Shown: piece after piece, positions 46,739 through 57,915 of the stretch | How positions within the stretch are numbered: the stretch's first letter is position 1 | How the letters are laid out: the number at the start of each line of letters is the position of its first letter | NCBI GenBank assembly: GCA_024516155.1 | Contig: JAJJXM010000003.1 | Coordinates: 1,364,001 to 1,428,000, forward strand | Direction: 5' to 3' | Length of the DNA stretch: 64,000 bases | From: Pyronema omphalodes | Taxonomy: Eukaryota; Ascomycota; Pezizomycetes; Pezizales; Pyronemataceae | Program-made: the position numbers and the translations under genes | Notes under the pieces: model-generated | Seen by the model: the letters and a program-made list of their open reading frames with translations, nothing else | Told to the model about the DNA's origin: nothing | Databases searched by the model: none

Positions 46739-47249
46739 AACCCCTGCCCTCCTCCAGCACTGAGCGGACTCTGGTCTCTGCTATCCCGAACTTGGGTCTG
46801 TATACATACAGTAGTCACTACGGCATAAGCGGGTGGAGCGGGTGGCATATGTACGGTGCATATGGTGCATACGGTAATTACATACACATCACAGCATAGC
46901 CCCGGAATAGATACGGGATCTAGTTAGTTACAGTAGTTAGTTAGTTACAGTAGTTAGTTGGTTAGTGAGTTAGTTTCCTGGTTTCCTATGTAGTTTCCTG
47001 ATTGCCTGATTGCCTGGTTCTTGGTTTTGGAGGTTTGCTGAGCTATGTACGTTTTCGAATTTTTGAAACTTCGCAAGGGGGGTATGGTATGGTATGGTAT
47101 GGTGGTTGTGGGTTGAGTTTGGTAGTTTGGGGCTGCGTGTGATTTGACGGCTTTGGGATTTTTGGGATTCGGGGTTTCGAGGTTTTGAGGATTCTGGGTT
47201 TTTGGGCTACGGGGCTGGCACTGGGCTGGAACTGGGCTTCAAGGCTTCA

Positions 47250-47302
47250 GAACTCCAGGACTCCAGGACTCCCAGGACTCCAGGACTCCAGAGCTCCAGG
47301 AC
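47250..47302. repeat. (GGACTCCA)n minisatellite
   Basis: Imperfect 8-9 bp units of the form ACTCCAGG. Confidence 0.85.
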
Positions 47303-48324
47303 TTCAAGGCTCACAGGTTACTGTAAATATGTAATGCTATGTAGTGCCATGATGAGGGGAACAAACCAAGGTTCCAGGATGACAGTTTAAGGCTCTAAGT
47401 TACAGTCGTGTATAGGCTTTAACTCTGAGCCTTTCCTTTCAACGGCTTTAAGGCTTTAAGGATTGACAGGGAAACGGCGCTAAAGGGGTATGGTAATGCT
47501 TGAGTAAACGGGGCCGGTTTAGTTGGTATACATAGCCTTGGACGCATCCCACCATAGGCTTTTGGGTAGCGAGTGGGATTGCTGGGGGTAGGGATAAGGA
47601 TAAGGATAAGGCTTAGGTGTGATGTGTGTATGTATGTACAAAGATGATGGCGAGGAGGAGGAGGAGGAGGAGGAAAGGAAGGGAAGGGTGTTTTTTTTTT
47701 TCGAGGTTGATGGGTTGGTTGGTTGCTTTGAGGTTGGTGGGTGCTGGATTATCGATGTGAAATGTATAATGAGAAAATACGTAGAGTTTTTAGTTTTCAG
47801 CATTTATGCTTCTATCTTGCATCTCTATGCTTCCTACTTCATACTTCATACTACCTACTCCATCCTCCAAACCTCCATAAACTCCAAGCCGAAAACACCC
47901 CGCAAAAACATATGCAGCACTGTTTCAAACCTAAATCTCCTCGGCAGCAAGCATTTATTACATCATTACTTGCTTCCGTATTCTTCCACGATAATCATCA
48001 AGATCGACACATACTGTGGTTATCTGTATTCTGTGTAACCCCTGTGTAACCTGCCATGCCTTGCCATGTGTAACGCATGTCAAACCCCCCATGTACCCCG
48101 TGTAACCCATAACCCATAACCCATAACCCTGTCCGTATCACCAAAACCACCAACCATTCCCCTCTACATAATTCGCTAGTCCTAAAACAGAACTGGTATG
48201 GTATGGTGCTTATTAATTGTGATGGGGTTTTTTAGGATTGAAGGAGGTGAGCGGTGTTTCGGAATTTTGCCCGCTATGCTTATTACATGGGGTCCGGGCC
48301 GGAAATGGATGGTCGTTTTGGTTT

Positions 48325-48424
48325 GGTGATGGGTGATGGGTGATGGGTGATGGGTGGGGGCACTGGGAAGGATGAAGGGGGGGGGGGGGGGGGGGGGGGG
48401 TTGAGAGTTGAGAGTTGAGAGTTG
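48325..48424. repeat. (GGGTGAT)n, poly-G24 and (TTGAGAG)n cluster
   Basis: Three arrays in 100 bp: GGGTGAT units (48325-48357), an unbroken run of 24 G (48377-48400), then TTGAGAG units (48401-48424). Confidence 0.93.
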
Positions 48425-49911
48425 ATGGGGTTTGTGGGGTTTGAATGTTTTTTTATTTCGATATCGATGTTTTGATGTTTTGGATTTTTGATGTTTCTGG
48501 ATCTTGGGGGTTTTTGGATTTTTGGATTCCTGGGTTTGTGAAGATATGATTGGTGGATCATGACTACGTATCTCATTACCACATATTCATACCCTACGCT
48601 TACCTCCCTGAAATTCCTAACTTCACTTTATAACACCAAATATGTACATCTACATAAGTCAGCAATTTTTCTCTGTCTGTCTGTCTGTCTGTCTGTCGCT
48701 CGGTGGTGGGTCTCTCGGTCTCTCGGTCGCTCGGTCGCTCGGTATGCTCGGTCAGTTTCAGTTCACATCGGTTGGTCATGTATGTAACTCGTTCGTTAAT
48801 TCCGCGTTTTTGCCGCGTGCTGGCCACGGTGAGAGCACGTTGCCTTGCGTTGCGCTGCGTTGCGTTGCGTTGCGTTACTTGGGATGGATCATGCTAGCTT
48901 GCTTACGGCTTGCTTGCTTGCTAGGTTGCTTGCTAGGTTGCTAGGTTGCTAGGTTGCTTACTAGGTTGCTAGGTTGCTATGCCATATGGCTAACAGATGG
49001 CTATGTAGCCGCTAACATATGGCTCTGATGTAGCTAAACTCAACGTGGCTACAACTGGGCTGGGCTAGACTGGAATAAGGTTGGGTAACAGACCATAATT
49101 GACTGGGATGTGATGGGTTCCTAAGTTCGGCTGGTTGCTGGACATGGACATGGATTAAAACGCTAAAAATGACTCGTGGGAATATTAGAGGCTAACGGCT
49201 TTTGGAAATAACGTTGTCGGTGTGTGTAAATCCCGGGAGGCAGAGAGATGGGAAGTCGAAGGTAGGGGATGGATGGATATGGATAAAAAGTTATCGAAAG
49301 CTTCAGAAAAAAAAGAAAGGCTTTGGAAAGCCTGTAAACTTCCAGCAATGAAGCGAAATGCAACTGCTGATGAAATTGAAAACAAAGAGGCGTGATTACG
49401 GTGATGGTGATGTCGTAAACGCCTTCAAGAACCCCCACATACCCCCACCTCATCTACATATACATTACCTTACACAAGATACTTAATAAGATACTCCCGC
49501 TGCAACCGGCGATTTATGTAGTACATATCATACACATATCGTACATCCAGACTCTGTCAAAGCTTTATCCGTCGTGTGGTTGGCTTGGTGGGTTGGATAC
49601 CGTAAACACTTGATTTCCCCCTGACGTTACAAGCCACGCGATGAAAAAACAAAACACAAAAAAAAACGTTTTTTAAAAAAATACAGAAAAACTAAAAGAC
49701 AAGAAAAAAAAGGCTCCGTTGCGAAAAATTTAATTCAATTCCTTTTTTTTGTTAGTATTGTAATGCACTATACCGTACTACACTGCATACACCACAGTAA
49801 CCAAGCAAAAAATTCCTCGGAATTCGGAAGCGGCACATCGTACCATCGTAGCATATACCACATGGCAATATCCGATGTCCGATGTCCGATGTCCGTTGAA
49901 ATCCACCCACT

Positions 49912-49973
49912 CACCCACTCAGCCAGTCAGCCAGTCAGCCAGTCAGCCAACCAGCCAGTCAGCCAGTCAGCCA
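49912..49973. repeat. (CAGTCAGC)n repeat
   Basis: Tandem 8-bp units, broken once by CAACCAGC. Confidence 0.92.
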
Positions 49974-50194
49974 AAGGCTGAAACGGAGCGCTGTGTGCAA
50001 GACTGTAAGCAATGATACTGTAATTCGGGCGTTCATTATGTATTTTTTATGGCTTTAAGTATGGCTTTAAGTATGACGATGATATGGATGACCAACACGC
50101 CTCCTTTTACACCATGAAATAACGCAACCGCAACCGCAATCGCCATCGCTTGGGTTGGGTTGCATTGGATTCAATCGGCTTATTGAAACGTCGG

Positions 50195-50279
50195 GAATAA
50201 ACGAATAAACGAATAAACGAATAAACGAATAAACGAATAAACGAATAAACGAATAACGAATAAACGAATAAACGAATAA
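50195..50279. repeat. (GAATAAAC)n repeat, about 10 units
   Basis: 8-bp array with one shortened unit (GAATAAC), followed to about 50340 by AACAAAAGAA-type units. Confidence 0.94.
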
Positions 50280-50487
50280 TTCAACAAAAGAAACAAAAGA
50301 AACAAAAGAAATAAAAACAAATGAAACAAAAGAAATCAATATAAAAATAAAACCAAATAAAATATATACAATTTTTTTTCTTTCCCCTTTCCCCATTTTA
50401 AATATTAAAGCTTATTTTATTACATACATCCCACAGCCTCGCATTTTGGTATGTATCTTTACCAGCTTATGCTGCTTCACCGTACCA

Positions 50488-50553
50488 TATCCCCCGTATC
50501 CCCCGTATCCCCCGTATCCCCCGTATCCCCCGTATCCCCCGTATCCCCCGTAT
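50488..50553. repeat. (TATCCCCCG)7 repeat
   Basis: Seven perfect 9-bp units plus TAT. The Tyr-Pro-Pro frame through it is a repeat product. Confidence 0.95.
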
Positions 50554-51274
50554 TTACCATCTACACCACACCACACCACCCACGAATCGGCATCTCTGGA
50601 ACTCTGGAACACTGGAACACTGGAATACACGCCGATGCAACTCAGCGCTCCTTGGTGCTAAAGTAAAGTCTCCTATGACTTATGTATGCAATATGCATAG
50701 CCCCAGCGCAGCGCGGGAATATCCATATGTAGTGTAGTGCCCATACATAAAGCTATACGATGCATCAGTTCTCTCTGCATCAGTCCTGTCTGCCTCAGTC
50801 CTGTCTGCCTCCATCTGTCTCTCTCCGTTCCGTCGGCAACTGCCAGTAGCATGGAAATTTGGTCCTTGGTCTCAAACAGTAGCGTAACTAGCGTTGGTTC
50901 TAGTGTGTAGTCGCATACATACCACCATACGTAGGGGCCTATGTCTATGTCTATGTCTATGTCTATGCCTATGCCTGTATGTATGATATGGTGGACTTAC
51001 AGTAAAACTGACAGTTTCTGGTGTTTAGTTTCTGGTTTCTAGGGCTAAGGCTAAGGAAGGCTAGGCTAAGGCTAAGGGGTAAACATGCCCATGCCCATAG
51101 TGGATTTGCTGCTAGAACTTGAGTACATATGTATGTATGTATCATAGCACCCACTCTGTAGCATCATAGCACAGTGCTGTAATGCGGATTAGGGGATTCT
51201 GATGCTTTGACACCACCGCATGGAAAAAAGCGAGCTCGCGAAGAGCGAAGAAAAAAACGTGATACGATACCGTG

Positions 51275-51311
51275 AGATGGGATGGGATGGGATGGGATGG
51301 GATGGGATGGG
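51275..51311. repeat. (GATGG)7 microsatellite
   Basis: Seven pentamers directly upstream of the homopolymer tract at 51376. Confidence 0.93.
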
Positions 51312-51375
51312 AAAGAGGACTGTGGGTGCATGGATTGGTCTATCTTGGAGAAAATTGGGTTTTTTTATTGAGGAA

Positions 51376-51610
51376 TTTTTTTTTTTTTTTTTTTGCTTTG
51401 ATGAAAGGAAAAAAAAAAAAAAAAAAAAAAAGTGGGGCCCCCTCCCCCTCCCTCCCGCTCTTCACTCCACTCCCCCTCCCGCTATCCACTCTCCCTCTCC
51501 ATTCACCCTCTCCACTCTCCCTCTCCACTCTCCCTCTCCATTCACCCTCTCCACTCCCACTCCCACCCCCCCCCCCCCCCCCCCCCCTTCCCCCCCCCTC
51601 CCCTCCCCCC
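51376..51610. repeat. T19 / A23 inverted homopolymers and long pyrimidine tract
   Basis: A run of 19 T (51376-51394) is followed 14 bp later by 23 A (51409-51431). Then comes about 170 bp of nearly pure C/T sequence (CTCTCCA-type units) with 22 C at 51566-51587. It could fold as a hairpin plus triplex-type structure, and it is also a spot where assembly errors are likely. Confidence 0.9.
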
Positions 51611-52585
51611 CTTTCGCGTGGGAATGTCTTTATCTCGCTTGGGGATTATCTGGAATTTTCTCACGCGAGTTGGCGAGTTGGGTGTCCGTGGTTAATGTTT
51701 GAGAAAAACGAGGGCTCCGTGGGTTGTTTTTGATTTTTTGGGTCGGAGAATGTTTGGGAGCCAATTAGAGAGAGGGAGATACACAACTGTGAAGCTGTAA
51801 ATGTGAAGCTGCAAATGTCCAATGTGCAATAGCGACTGCCTGTTTTGATGAATATCTGCCTACATTTCTTCCCCTCGTCTGATGTTCCTGGTAATAATTT
51901 CACCTTTTCGCACACTTGTGTTTTTGAAATTTTGGTTGTTTTACTTCTAATAGCATCTATGCTTTGGAATCCAATTGTTTACTTCTACTAGCGACTAATA
52001 ATACTCGTATTTAATTGTTTCACCTGATGGTGTTTTGGAATTCCAATTGTTTACATACCTCGAAATAGATGTCTTGGATGGTTCTTCAATTTCTCGCCAA
52101 ACCCCTTACGCCAACTCTCGCCATACCACGCACCGCACCCCTAGTCTATTCGTCCGTCGTCCACGCTCTCCTCGTGGCAGACCCCCTCGGCCTACACCTC
52201 GCAGTACTAGCACCACTCCACTCCAGCCACGCTGCCCCTCTATTTCCCGCGTGGAAGTCCATGTTTTCTGGTTTGCATGTAGTTTTCTAGTCGTAGTGTT
52301 TGATGATGGCGTGGACGTCGGGTCAAGAAGGAGCACCAATTCAGTCCGGTCCGTTGCAAAGAGACTTTAGAGTATTCCAGGAGTAGTTGAAGAGGACTCG
52401 ACTAGCACTTGTGCGGCCGAACCCCTTGCAGTAACCCTGATTACCCCCTTCCCGTCTGCTGTTGCTGCTTTGCATCTTTGCTTGCTGCTCGCTGCCTGCT
52501 ACGCTCGCTGCCCCCGTACCTCACCCTGACCCGCGTCGAATCCACAGCTCCCAGTCCAGTTGCAATAATCCATTGTTTCGTAGTG

Positions 52586-55500
52586 ATGATGGCAGGGAAA
52601 AGCGAAGGCATTGGTGGCGGCGAGTTCTCAAGACCTCTGTCGATTGCTGCTGTTTTGGCACCGAGCTTTACGACGAGTGTTGCCGCGAGTATAGCCAGTC
52701 CGATGTCTGGGGTTTCTGGGGGTTCTGATGGTGGTTCTGCTTCTGGTGTTGCTTCTGCTTCTGCTTCTGCTTCTGGTGCTGCTTCCACTACGGCTTCCAC
52801 CTTTTCTGCTGCTTCCACTCTTTCTGCTGCTGCTTCTGCGCCTGATCCCACTTTTACTCCTGCTTCCACTGCTTCTTCCACTTTTGCTTCGACTGCTGCT
52901 GCTGCTGCGACTCCAGCTCCCTCCTCGACTCCGAGCTCAACCACCACCACCGCAACCACAACCACTGCCATCGTCGGATCCACAATTCCCTCAACTCTCG
53001 CTACTCTTCCTACCACTGCTCCTACATCAAAGTCAACACAGATCGTCCTCTCAGCTTCAACTGCCACGGCCCAAGGTACTACTGCCCCCCAAGCTACCAC
53101 CCAAGCTACCCCCCAAGCTACCACTCACGCCCAAGCATCATTTCAACCCTCCACCATCATCCCATCCTCTCCCATTGCCACACAAAAACCTCCCACTACG
53201 GCCCCTACATCTACCTCCGCCTATCCCACCACTGCCCTCCCTCCCAGAGCTACTGCACAAGTAACTACCACCCGCGACACTTCCAATAATAATCTGAAAA
53301 CAGCCATATCCGTCCCGTCACCCAACCCCCAGCAACCCGACCCCAAACCCAGCCCATTCCTAAACACCCTCACTGTCCGAGACGTTGTGACTTCCGCTAC
53401 CAGTCCCAGTACCACTGCAACTACAAACATCGGCGCAACAGGCCCCCGCAAGTCGCCACGTGGTACAACGGGCTCTGATCGTTTGTCTTCTCTCGCCGCA
53501 TTTGTGTCCGACAAGACCTCGCGAGTCCATCATAACCATACGTCCCGCGCATCCCAGACAAAAGACCAAAAGATCCTGTCGTCATTCCAAAATACTGCCA
53601 CCACCCGCGGCAATCGTAGCAGCAGCTTCCTTTCCTCGACAACCTACTCTTCCATCTTCAACTTTGCTTCGAGTGCCTTCTCAACTGTTACTACTACTAC
53701 AACTACTACTACTACCCTCGAGGAGAACCCAGAGCCTCCTGTTGCAATTCTCTATCATACAGTAGCTGCCGGCAACGAACCGAAAGTAGGAACACCACCA
53801 CCAATCACTGCACCGCCTACTGTACCAGAAAAGGCTCATCTACGTAAGCCCGACGACGCAACAACGGGTTTTCGAAAATCTAAAAAATCAACTTCACAAG
53901 AGAGTCTACTAGACTCTTCTGCCTCCGCAGATTACGCTCTTAGGCGCCCATTAGATAATACTACCGTCTCTACTGAAACAGGAATATCAAAGAAAAAAAT
54001 GCATCAAACAAGTAGTCGGTTACTCCGTATGACGGACGATGACAGACCATTCACGAGAGTGAGTCCTGCACCAAAGCCTGAAATTTCTTCCACGGTGAGG
54101 GAGGGTTTTGTATCAGTTGTGTTGTAGAGGGATTGTAATTTTCTATGTCTGAATTGTGTCTAATATGTTTTGCCATTTAGGATTTCAAAGACCTTTTCTC
54201 AACTTTAATGGTGTCGCTACCCCTCTCTACCCACCGCTTTCGTTTCAAGTCATACCCTTTCTCTTTTGCGTCTGAAGAGGCAATCAACAACTTGGGCTCC
54301 TTAAAATTCAGCCAGTCAAACCGCATGCCCGACCCCAAGGACCCTTCAAGGATCGTTACCACAACGACAACCACAACCTTCAGCATGGCCAAGGAGATGG
54401 CAAGAAGTGTCTGCCAGCGCTTCATGGATGCCCGTTTCATTGAGCTTGTTGACGGGAAAACAATGCCTCAATTTCCTTTAAAGGGATGTTTATGGCAGTT
54501 GACCCCTAAGGGAATTCACATCCTCGAGCGCTTCTGCCAGCGCAATGGAATCCAGCAAGAGCACGTCTTGAAGCTTCTCAACAGCAGTTACAACACAATG
54601 CGTTTGGTCATCTTGGAACGTGATAGAGCCACGGATAAGCTGTCGCATGACAAAACTACTGCCGAGGTTGTCTTCCGCAGATTTGCTGGTCCTACACCAA
54701 ATATCAAGCAGAATGTCTCTCTTTCCGACAACGACTCTGTTTCCGACTACCAGGATGGACAAACTGGTGTCAAGTTAGCCGAGACCCGGAAGGTTGGGGA
54801 TAAGACTGTCAAGATGTCTTTCACTGGAAAATGTGCCGTGGATTGGTTGCTGGATTGCTGTACGACGGTGGAGCGTGGAGAGACTTACGAGCTTTGTACT
54901 CTGTTTGTGCAGTTTGGTTTGTGCCAGACGGTTTGTGAGGACAAGGCGTACATTCAGCAAAACCCTAGAGCAAAAGACTTCCAACCGACGAAAAACGCCG
55001 TTTACATCATTACGGAAAAGGGAAAGAGAGTGGCTGGATGGATTGAGGCAGATAGAACCAGCTTAGGAGAGAGGAATGGAGACAGCAATGGAACCGCACC
55101 AAGGGCTACGAGTGCTGTGAGGAATAAGGAGGATGGATCACCGCGTGGTATGTCATGGACTTACGCAGCAACATCAAAGGCTTGCAAAACATCAGGAAAC
55201 GAGCCATGCTAACATTCCCCAGGCCACCAAGACCAGCGAGAAACCAACACAACGCGCCTCCAAGCAATCCTAAACGATGCCGCATTACGTCTTCTATACC
55301 GCGAGTTCCTCCGTGAAACCGTCTGCGAGGAAAACTTGACTTTCTACCTCGATGTCGCAGAATTCAACAAGAACTTTAATGCGATTGACTTATCGAAGCC
55401 TGATGCGGTGAGGGAAACTTTGGCGGCTGCTTATGGTATGTTTTATTCTATATGATTACTCCCAAGTGGATGGTCATCAATTCTACCTCCTGAATGTTTG

Positions 55501-55912
55501 CTGACTTGGATTTTTTTTGACAGGTCTCTACAACGCCTTCCTCGCCCCTGGATCTCCCTGTGAATTGAACATCGACCACCCTTTGCGACAAGACATGGCA
55601 TCGCGCATGACCCGTGCAGTAGCAAAGGATGATGCGTCAATGTATTCTTCCCTCAAGGAGGTTGCTGCATTGTTTGATCGTGCGCAGCAACAGGTGTTTA
55701 AGTTGATGGCAGGAGTAAGTTATACATTCGACTATGACGAGGGATTATAACTAATAACATTTTAGGACTCGGTACCGAAATTCATCCGTACGCAAAAATA
55801 CATTGAGGTGGCCGGCGACATATTAGATGATGAGCGATTAGCAAACGGACAGTTAAACCGAAGTCAATCACAGCGTGGTGCATCTTCATACAATGGAGCT
55901 CAGGCACGGTAA
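52586..55912 (+). CDS. flbA: FlbA-type RGS protein (DEP-DEP-RGS, about 996 aa, five exons)
   Basis: Join of 52586-54058, 54181-55147, 55223-55435, 55524-55714 and 55766-55912. Introns of 122, 75, 88 and 51 bp have GTGAGT, GTATGT, GTATGT and GTAAGT donors, AG acceptors and CTAAT/CTAAC-like branches. All junctions keep the frame. The start is the first in-frame ATG at 52586 (an adjacent ATG follows); the frame is open upstream without ATG. Residues 1-490 are low-complexity Ser/Thr/Ala/Pro. Then come a DEP-like domain (about 500-605), a second DEP region (about 690-780, 'FTGKCAVDWLLDC') and an RGS domain (about 824-975, 'LLYREFLRETVCEENLTFYL', 'DSVPKFIRTQKYIE'). In Aspergillus FlbA the RGS domain speeds GTP hydrolysis by the G-alpha FadA, limiting growth signalling and allowing conidiation. 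Here the N-terminus is much longer. Confidence 0.92.
52733..52930 (+). repeat. GCTTCTGCTTCC-type repeat coding Ser/Ala/Thr in flbA exon 1
   Basis: Repeated GCTTCTGCT and TCCACT blocks encode an Ala/Ser/Thr-rich stretch. The other frames read as Leu-rich (plus strand) or Ala/Glu/Val-rich (minus strand) and are artefacts of this composition. Confidence 0.85.
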
Positions 55913-57200
55913 ACCAACCGAGCAAGACAAAGTCGAACTATTAAATCAATCTTAGTCGATCAGACGATACGCGGGACAACGAAGCACAGCGATACAGGCA
56001 TAGCGAAGATGGGTATAGTTTCATGTGTGGAGTAAAGTGTAGCAATAACGTTTTATGCATCAGAGAATTGTGATATCAAAGAATCATTTTTTTATTTATT
56101 ATTTTTTTTATAGTCTTTGTTTTTTACATTTTCATTTGTTTTTTTTTTTCCTTTGTATCTGAGAGTTTCCCTTTTTTTATGTATAGAATTGTGTGTTTTT
56201 TACCTGTTTTTTTTTTTGTTGGGGGTGTTTATGTGTATTTTGCTTTTTTTTGTTTTCTTTGCTTTTTTCAAAGGGGCCTATGGGGGGCATACAGGAACCG
56301 GAACATGGGTTTTTATCTCTTGTTTGTTAAGTTAAGCTGAGTTTGAGAAAAGGATGGGGGGGTTTTTGGAGGTGGATCCTGGTGGGAGTGGAAGGAGGGT
56401 GTTGGTTCAATCTATTAAAAGAACATGGGGTTGGTGGCGGGGGTTTTTTTTTTGTTAATGGAGGACTTAATATTTGGTTGAAAGTCTTCGAAAGTAATGA
56501 TACGAAACCGTAGGTAGTTACGTTAGTTACATAATGCTGGATTGTTGTTAAGAACAGAGTGGAATTACTGGCTGGTGTGAAATGTCATGCATCCTTGGTG
56601 AATGGTAGGAATGTCTTGAAGTCATTGTACAGATGGTGACGATGGACTTGTGGTGAGGAGAAAGATAATATACCATGATACGATGTTGGAAGGTTGTGTT
56701 ATGTTATGTTATGTTCAGCTGTGATGTGATCTTGAATCATCGTTCATATACCTACCTACCTATCCACCTTAAAGCCAGTGAGCAGTAAGCAAGGAAATCA
56801 CCCTACTTTCCTTTCCTTTACATGGGATATTATCATATCCATTACCCTATATATCCCTCAAACCCCAACCTTGGCATCTCTCATTATTTTACCTATCATC
56901 CATATTCATTGATATTCCAGGCTATTAACCCGCTTTGTTACACAGACTTATTCTTTCGACTGATTGTATGTATTGTATTGGATTTTATGGATGAGAGTAT
57001 GGGGATATGGAGATATGGATATATATGAGGGGATATATGAAGATATGAGGGGATATATATAAGGGGATATGGGGATATGGATATATGGGAATATGGGAAT
57101 ATATATGGGGGGATATGGGAATATGGGAATATGGGAATACATATGAAGATATATGGGGGGATATGAAGATACATATCAATAAACATCATAGACCATCACT
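55913..57200. other. flbA 3' region and repeat-rich spacer
   Basis: The first few hundred bases are the likely 3' UTR; a T-rich stretch with many T-runs occupies about 56085-56260. No gene is supportable. An ATATGGGA-type array occupies 56988-57175. Confidence 0.5.
56988..57175. repeat. Purine-rich GATATGGG/AATATGGG repeat tract
   Basis: About 190 bp of imperfect 8-12 bp units (GGGGATAT, GGGAATAT, GAAGATAT). The Tyr/Ile/Pro-rich minus-strand frames here are repeat products. Confidence 0.9.
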
Positions 57201-57259
57201 CGAGCTGTGGCTGAGGGAGGGCTTGAGTGTGGGCGGTGTAGCGGTGTAGCGGTGTAGGG

Positions 57260-57415
57260 GTTTAGGGGTGGCTATCAACCAGGGGACGATTGAGAGTAGG
57301 AGATAGGGTGCCTCAAGGACAGGGTTTGTGTTGTTTTTGCTTTTCCCGTATAGGCCTTCGAGGTTTCGTCGCTTCGTTGCTTCGTCGCTTTGATCGGTGT
57401 ATGATTACAATGTGT
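57260..57415 (+). mobile_element. Diverged LINE 3' end
   Basis: Shares with 33967-34379 the stretch around 'aggacaggg', then 'gtataggcct', a terminal hairpin AGGCCT-TCG-AGGTTT (57352-57366) and 'gatcggtgtatgatta'. A 19-bp insertion of CGTCGCTT-type sequence separates hairpin and tail. No target duplication was found, so the boundaries are approximate. Confidence 0.55.
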
Positions 57416-57845
57416 GGGGGTGGGGGTGGATATACAAGAATACAAGAATAGGGATAAGAATACAAAATATGTTTTTAATACCTGAGGAATAGAGAATAAA
57501 AAAGAAGTTTATAATCTACAGATGAGATATGGTAGCTCGAATTTATAAGGTATGTATATATATCGGTGGGCACCATAGAAAAAGAGTCCGAGTTGATAAT
57601 TAATAGTTACTAGCCACTGATTACAAGCTACTTCTTCCAGCTTGCAATCCAGTAGCTACAACATATTGTAACAATAAACCAGTGGAGGAAGATACTATAA
57701 ATTTCCCACTTTTGCATACATATATATATATATATATGCCACATCCACAGTTTTGATATCAGTAGCCCATGAATATAGTCTTGTCGGATCCGCAGTGAAG
57801 ATACATATATAGAGATATTAAAAGTCTTAATGATGGCTGAATGGT

Positions 57846-57901
57846 TTTTCCTGCATGGGCCTTTTAGGCCTCGGTCAGCGTATGATTCAATAAATAAAAT
57901 A
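57846..57901 (+). mobile_element. Very short LINE 3' end (56 bp) with 14-bp target duplication
   Basis: Flanked by perfect copies of GATGGCTGAATGGT at 57832-57845 and 57902-57915. It contains only the terminal hairpin GGGCCT-TTT-AGGCCT (57857-57871), 'cggtcagcgtatgattca' and an AATAAA-rich tail. It is an extremely 5'-truncated retroposition product. Confidence 0.85.
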
Positions 57902-57915
57902 GATGGCTGAATGGT

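Larger units (their letters stand above)
35792..52585. other. Gene desert of about 16.8 kb, rich in simple repeats
   Basis: No coding sequence is supportable. Frames present are short, low complexity (Phe-, Tyr/Pro- or Ser/Leu-rich from repeats) or lack an ATG. The first few hundred bases should be the Cdc73 promoter and leader. From 38.5 kb on micro- and minisatellites of many unit types become frequent and are listed separately. Dense homopolymer and G/C runs lie at 46.6-46.8, 48.3-48.4 and 51.3-51.6 kb. The last few hundred bases before 52586 are probable flbA promoter and leader. Confidence 0.65.

Noticed and set aside
48100..48130. CCCATAA repeats considered as telomere-like
   Set aside because: Only three to four units, internal to the window, and not TTAGGG/CCCTAA.
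50446..50666. Tyr-Pro-Pro repeat peptide and CRISPR-like regular spacing
   Set aside because: A perfect 9-bp tandem repeat without spacers; neither a structural protein gene nor a CRISPR array.
52441..53264. Minus-strand Ala/Glu/Val-rich and plus-strand Leu-rich frames across flbA exon 1
   Set aside because: They are products of the GCTTCT-type repeat in the real reading frame.
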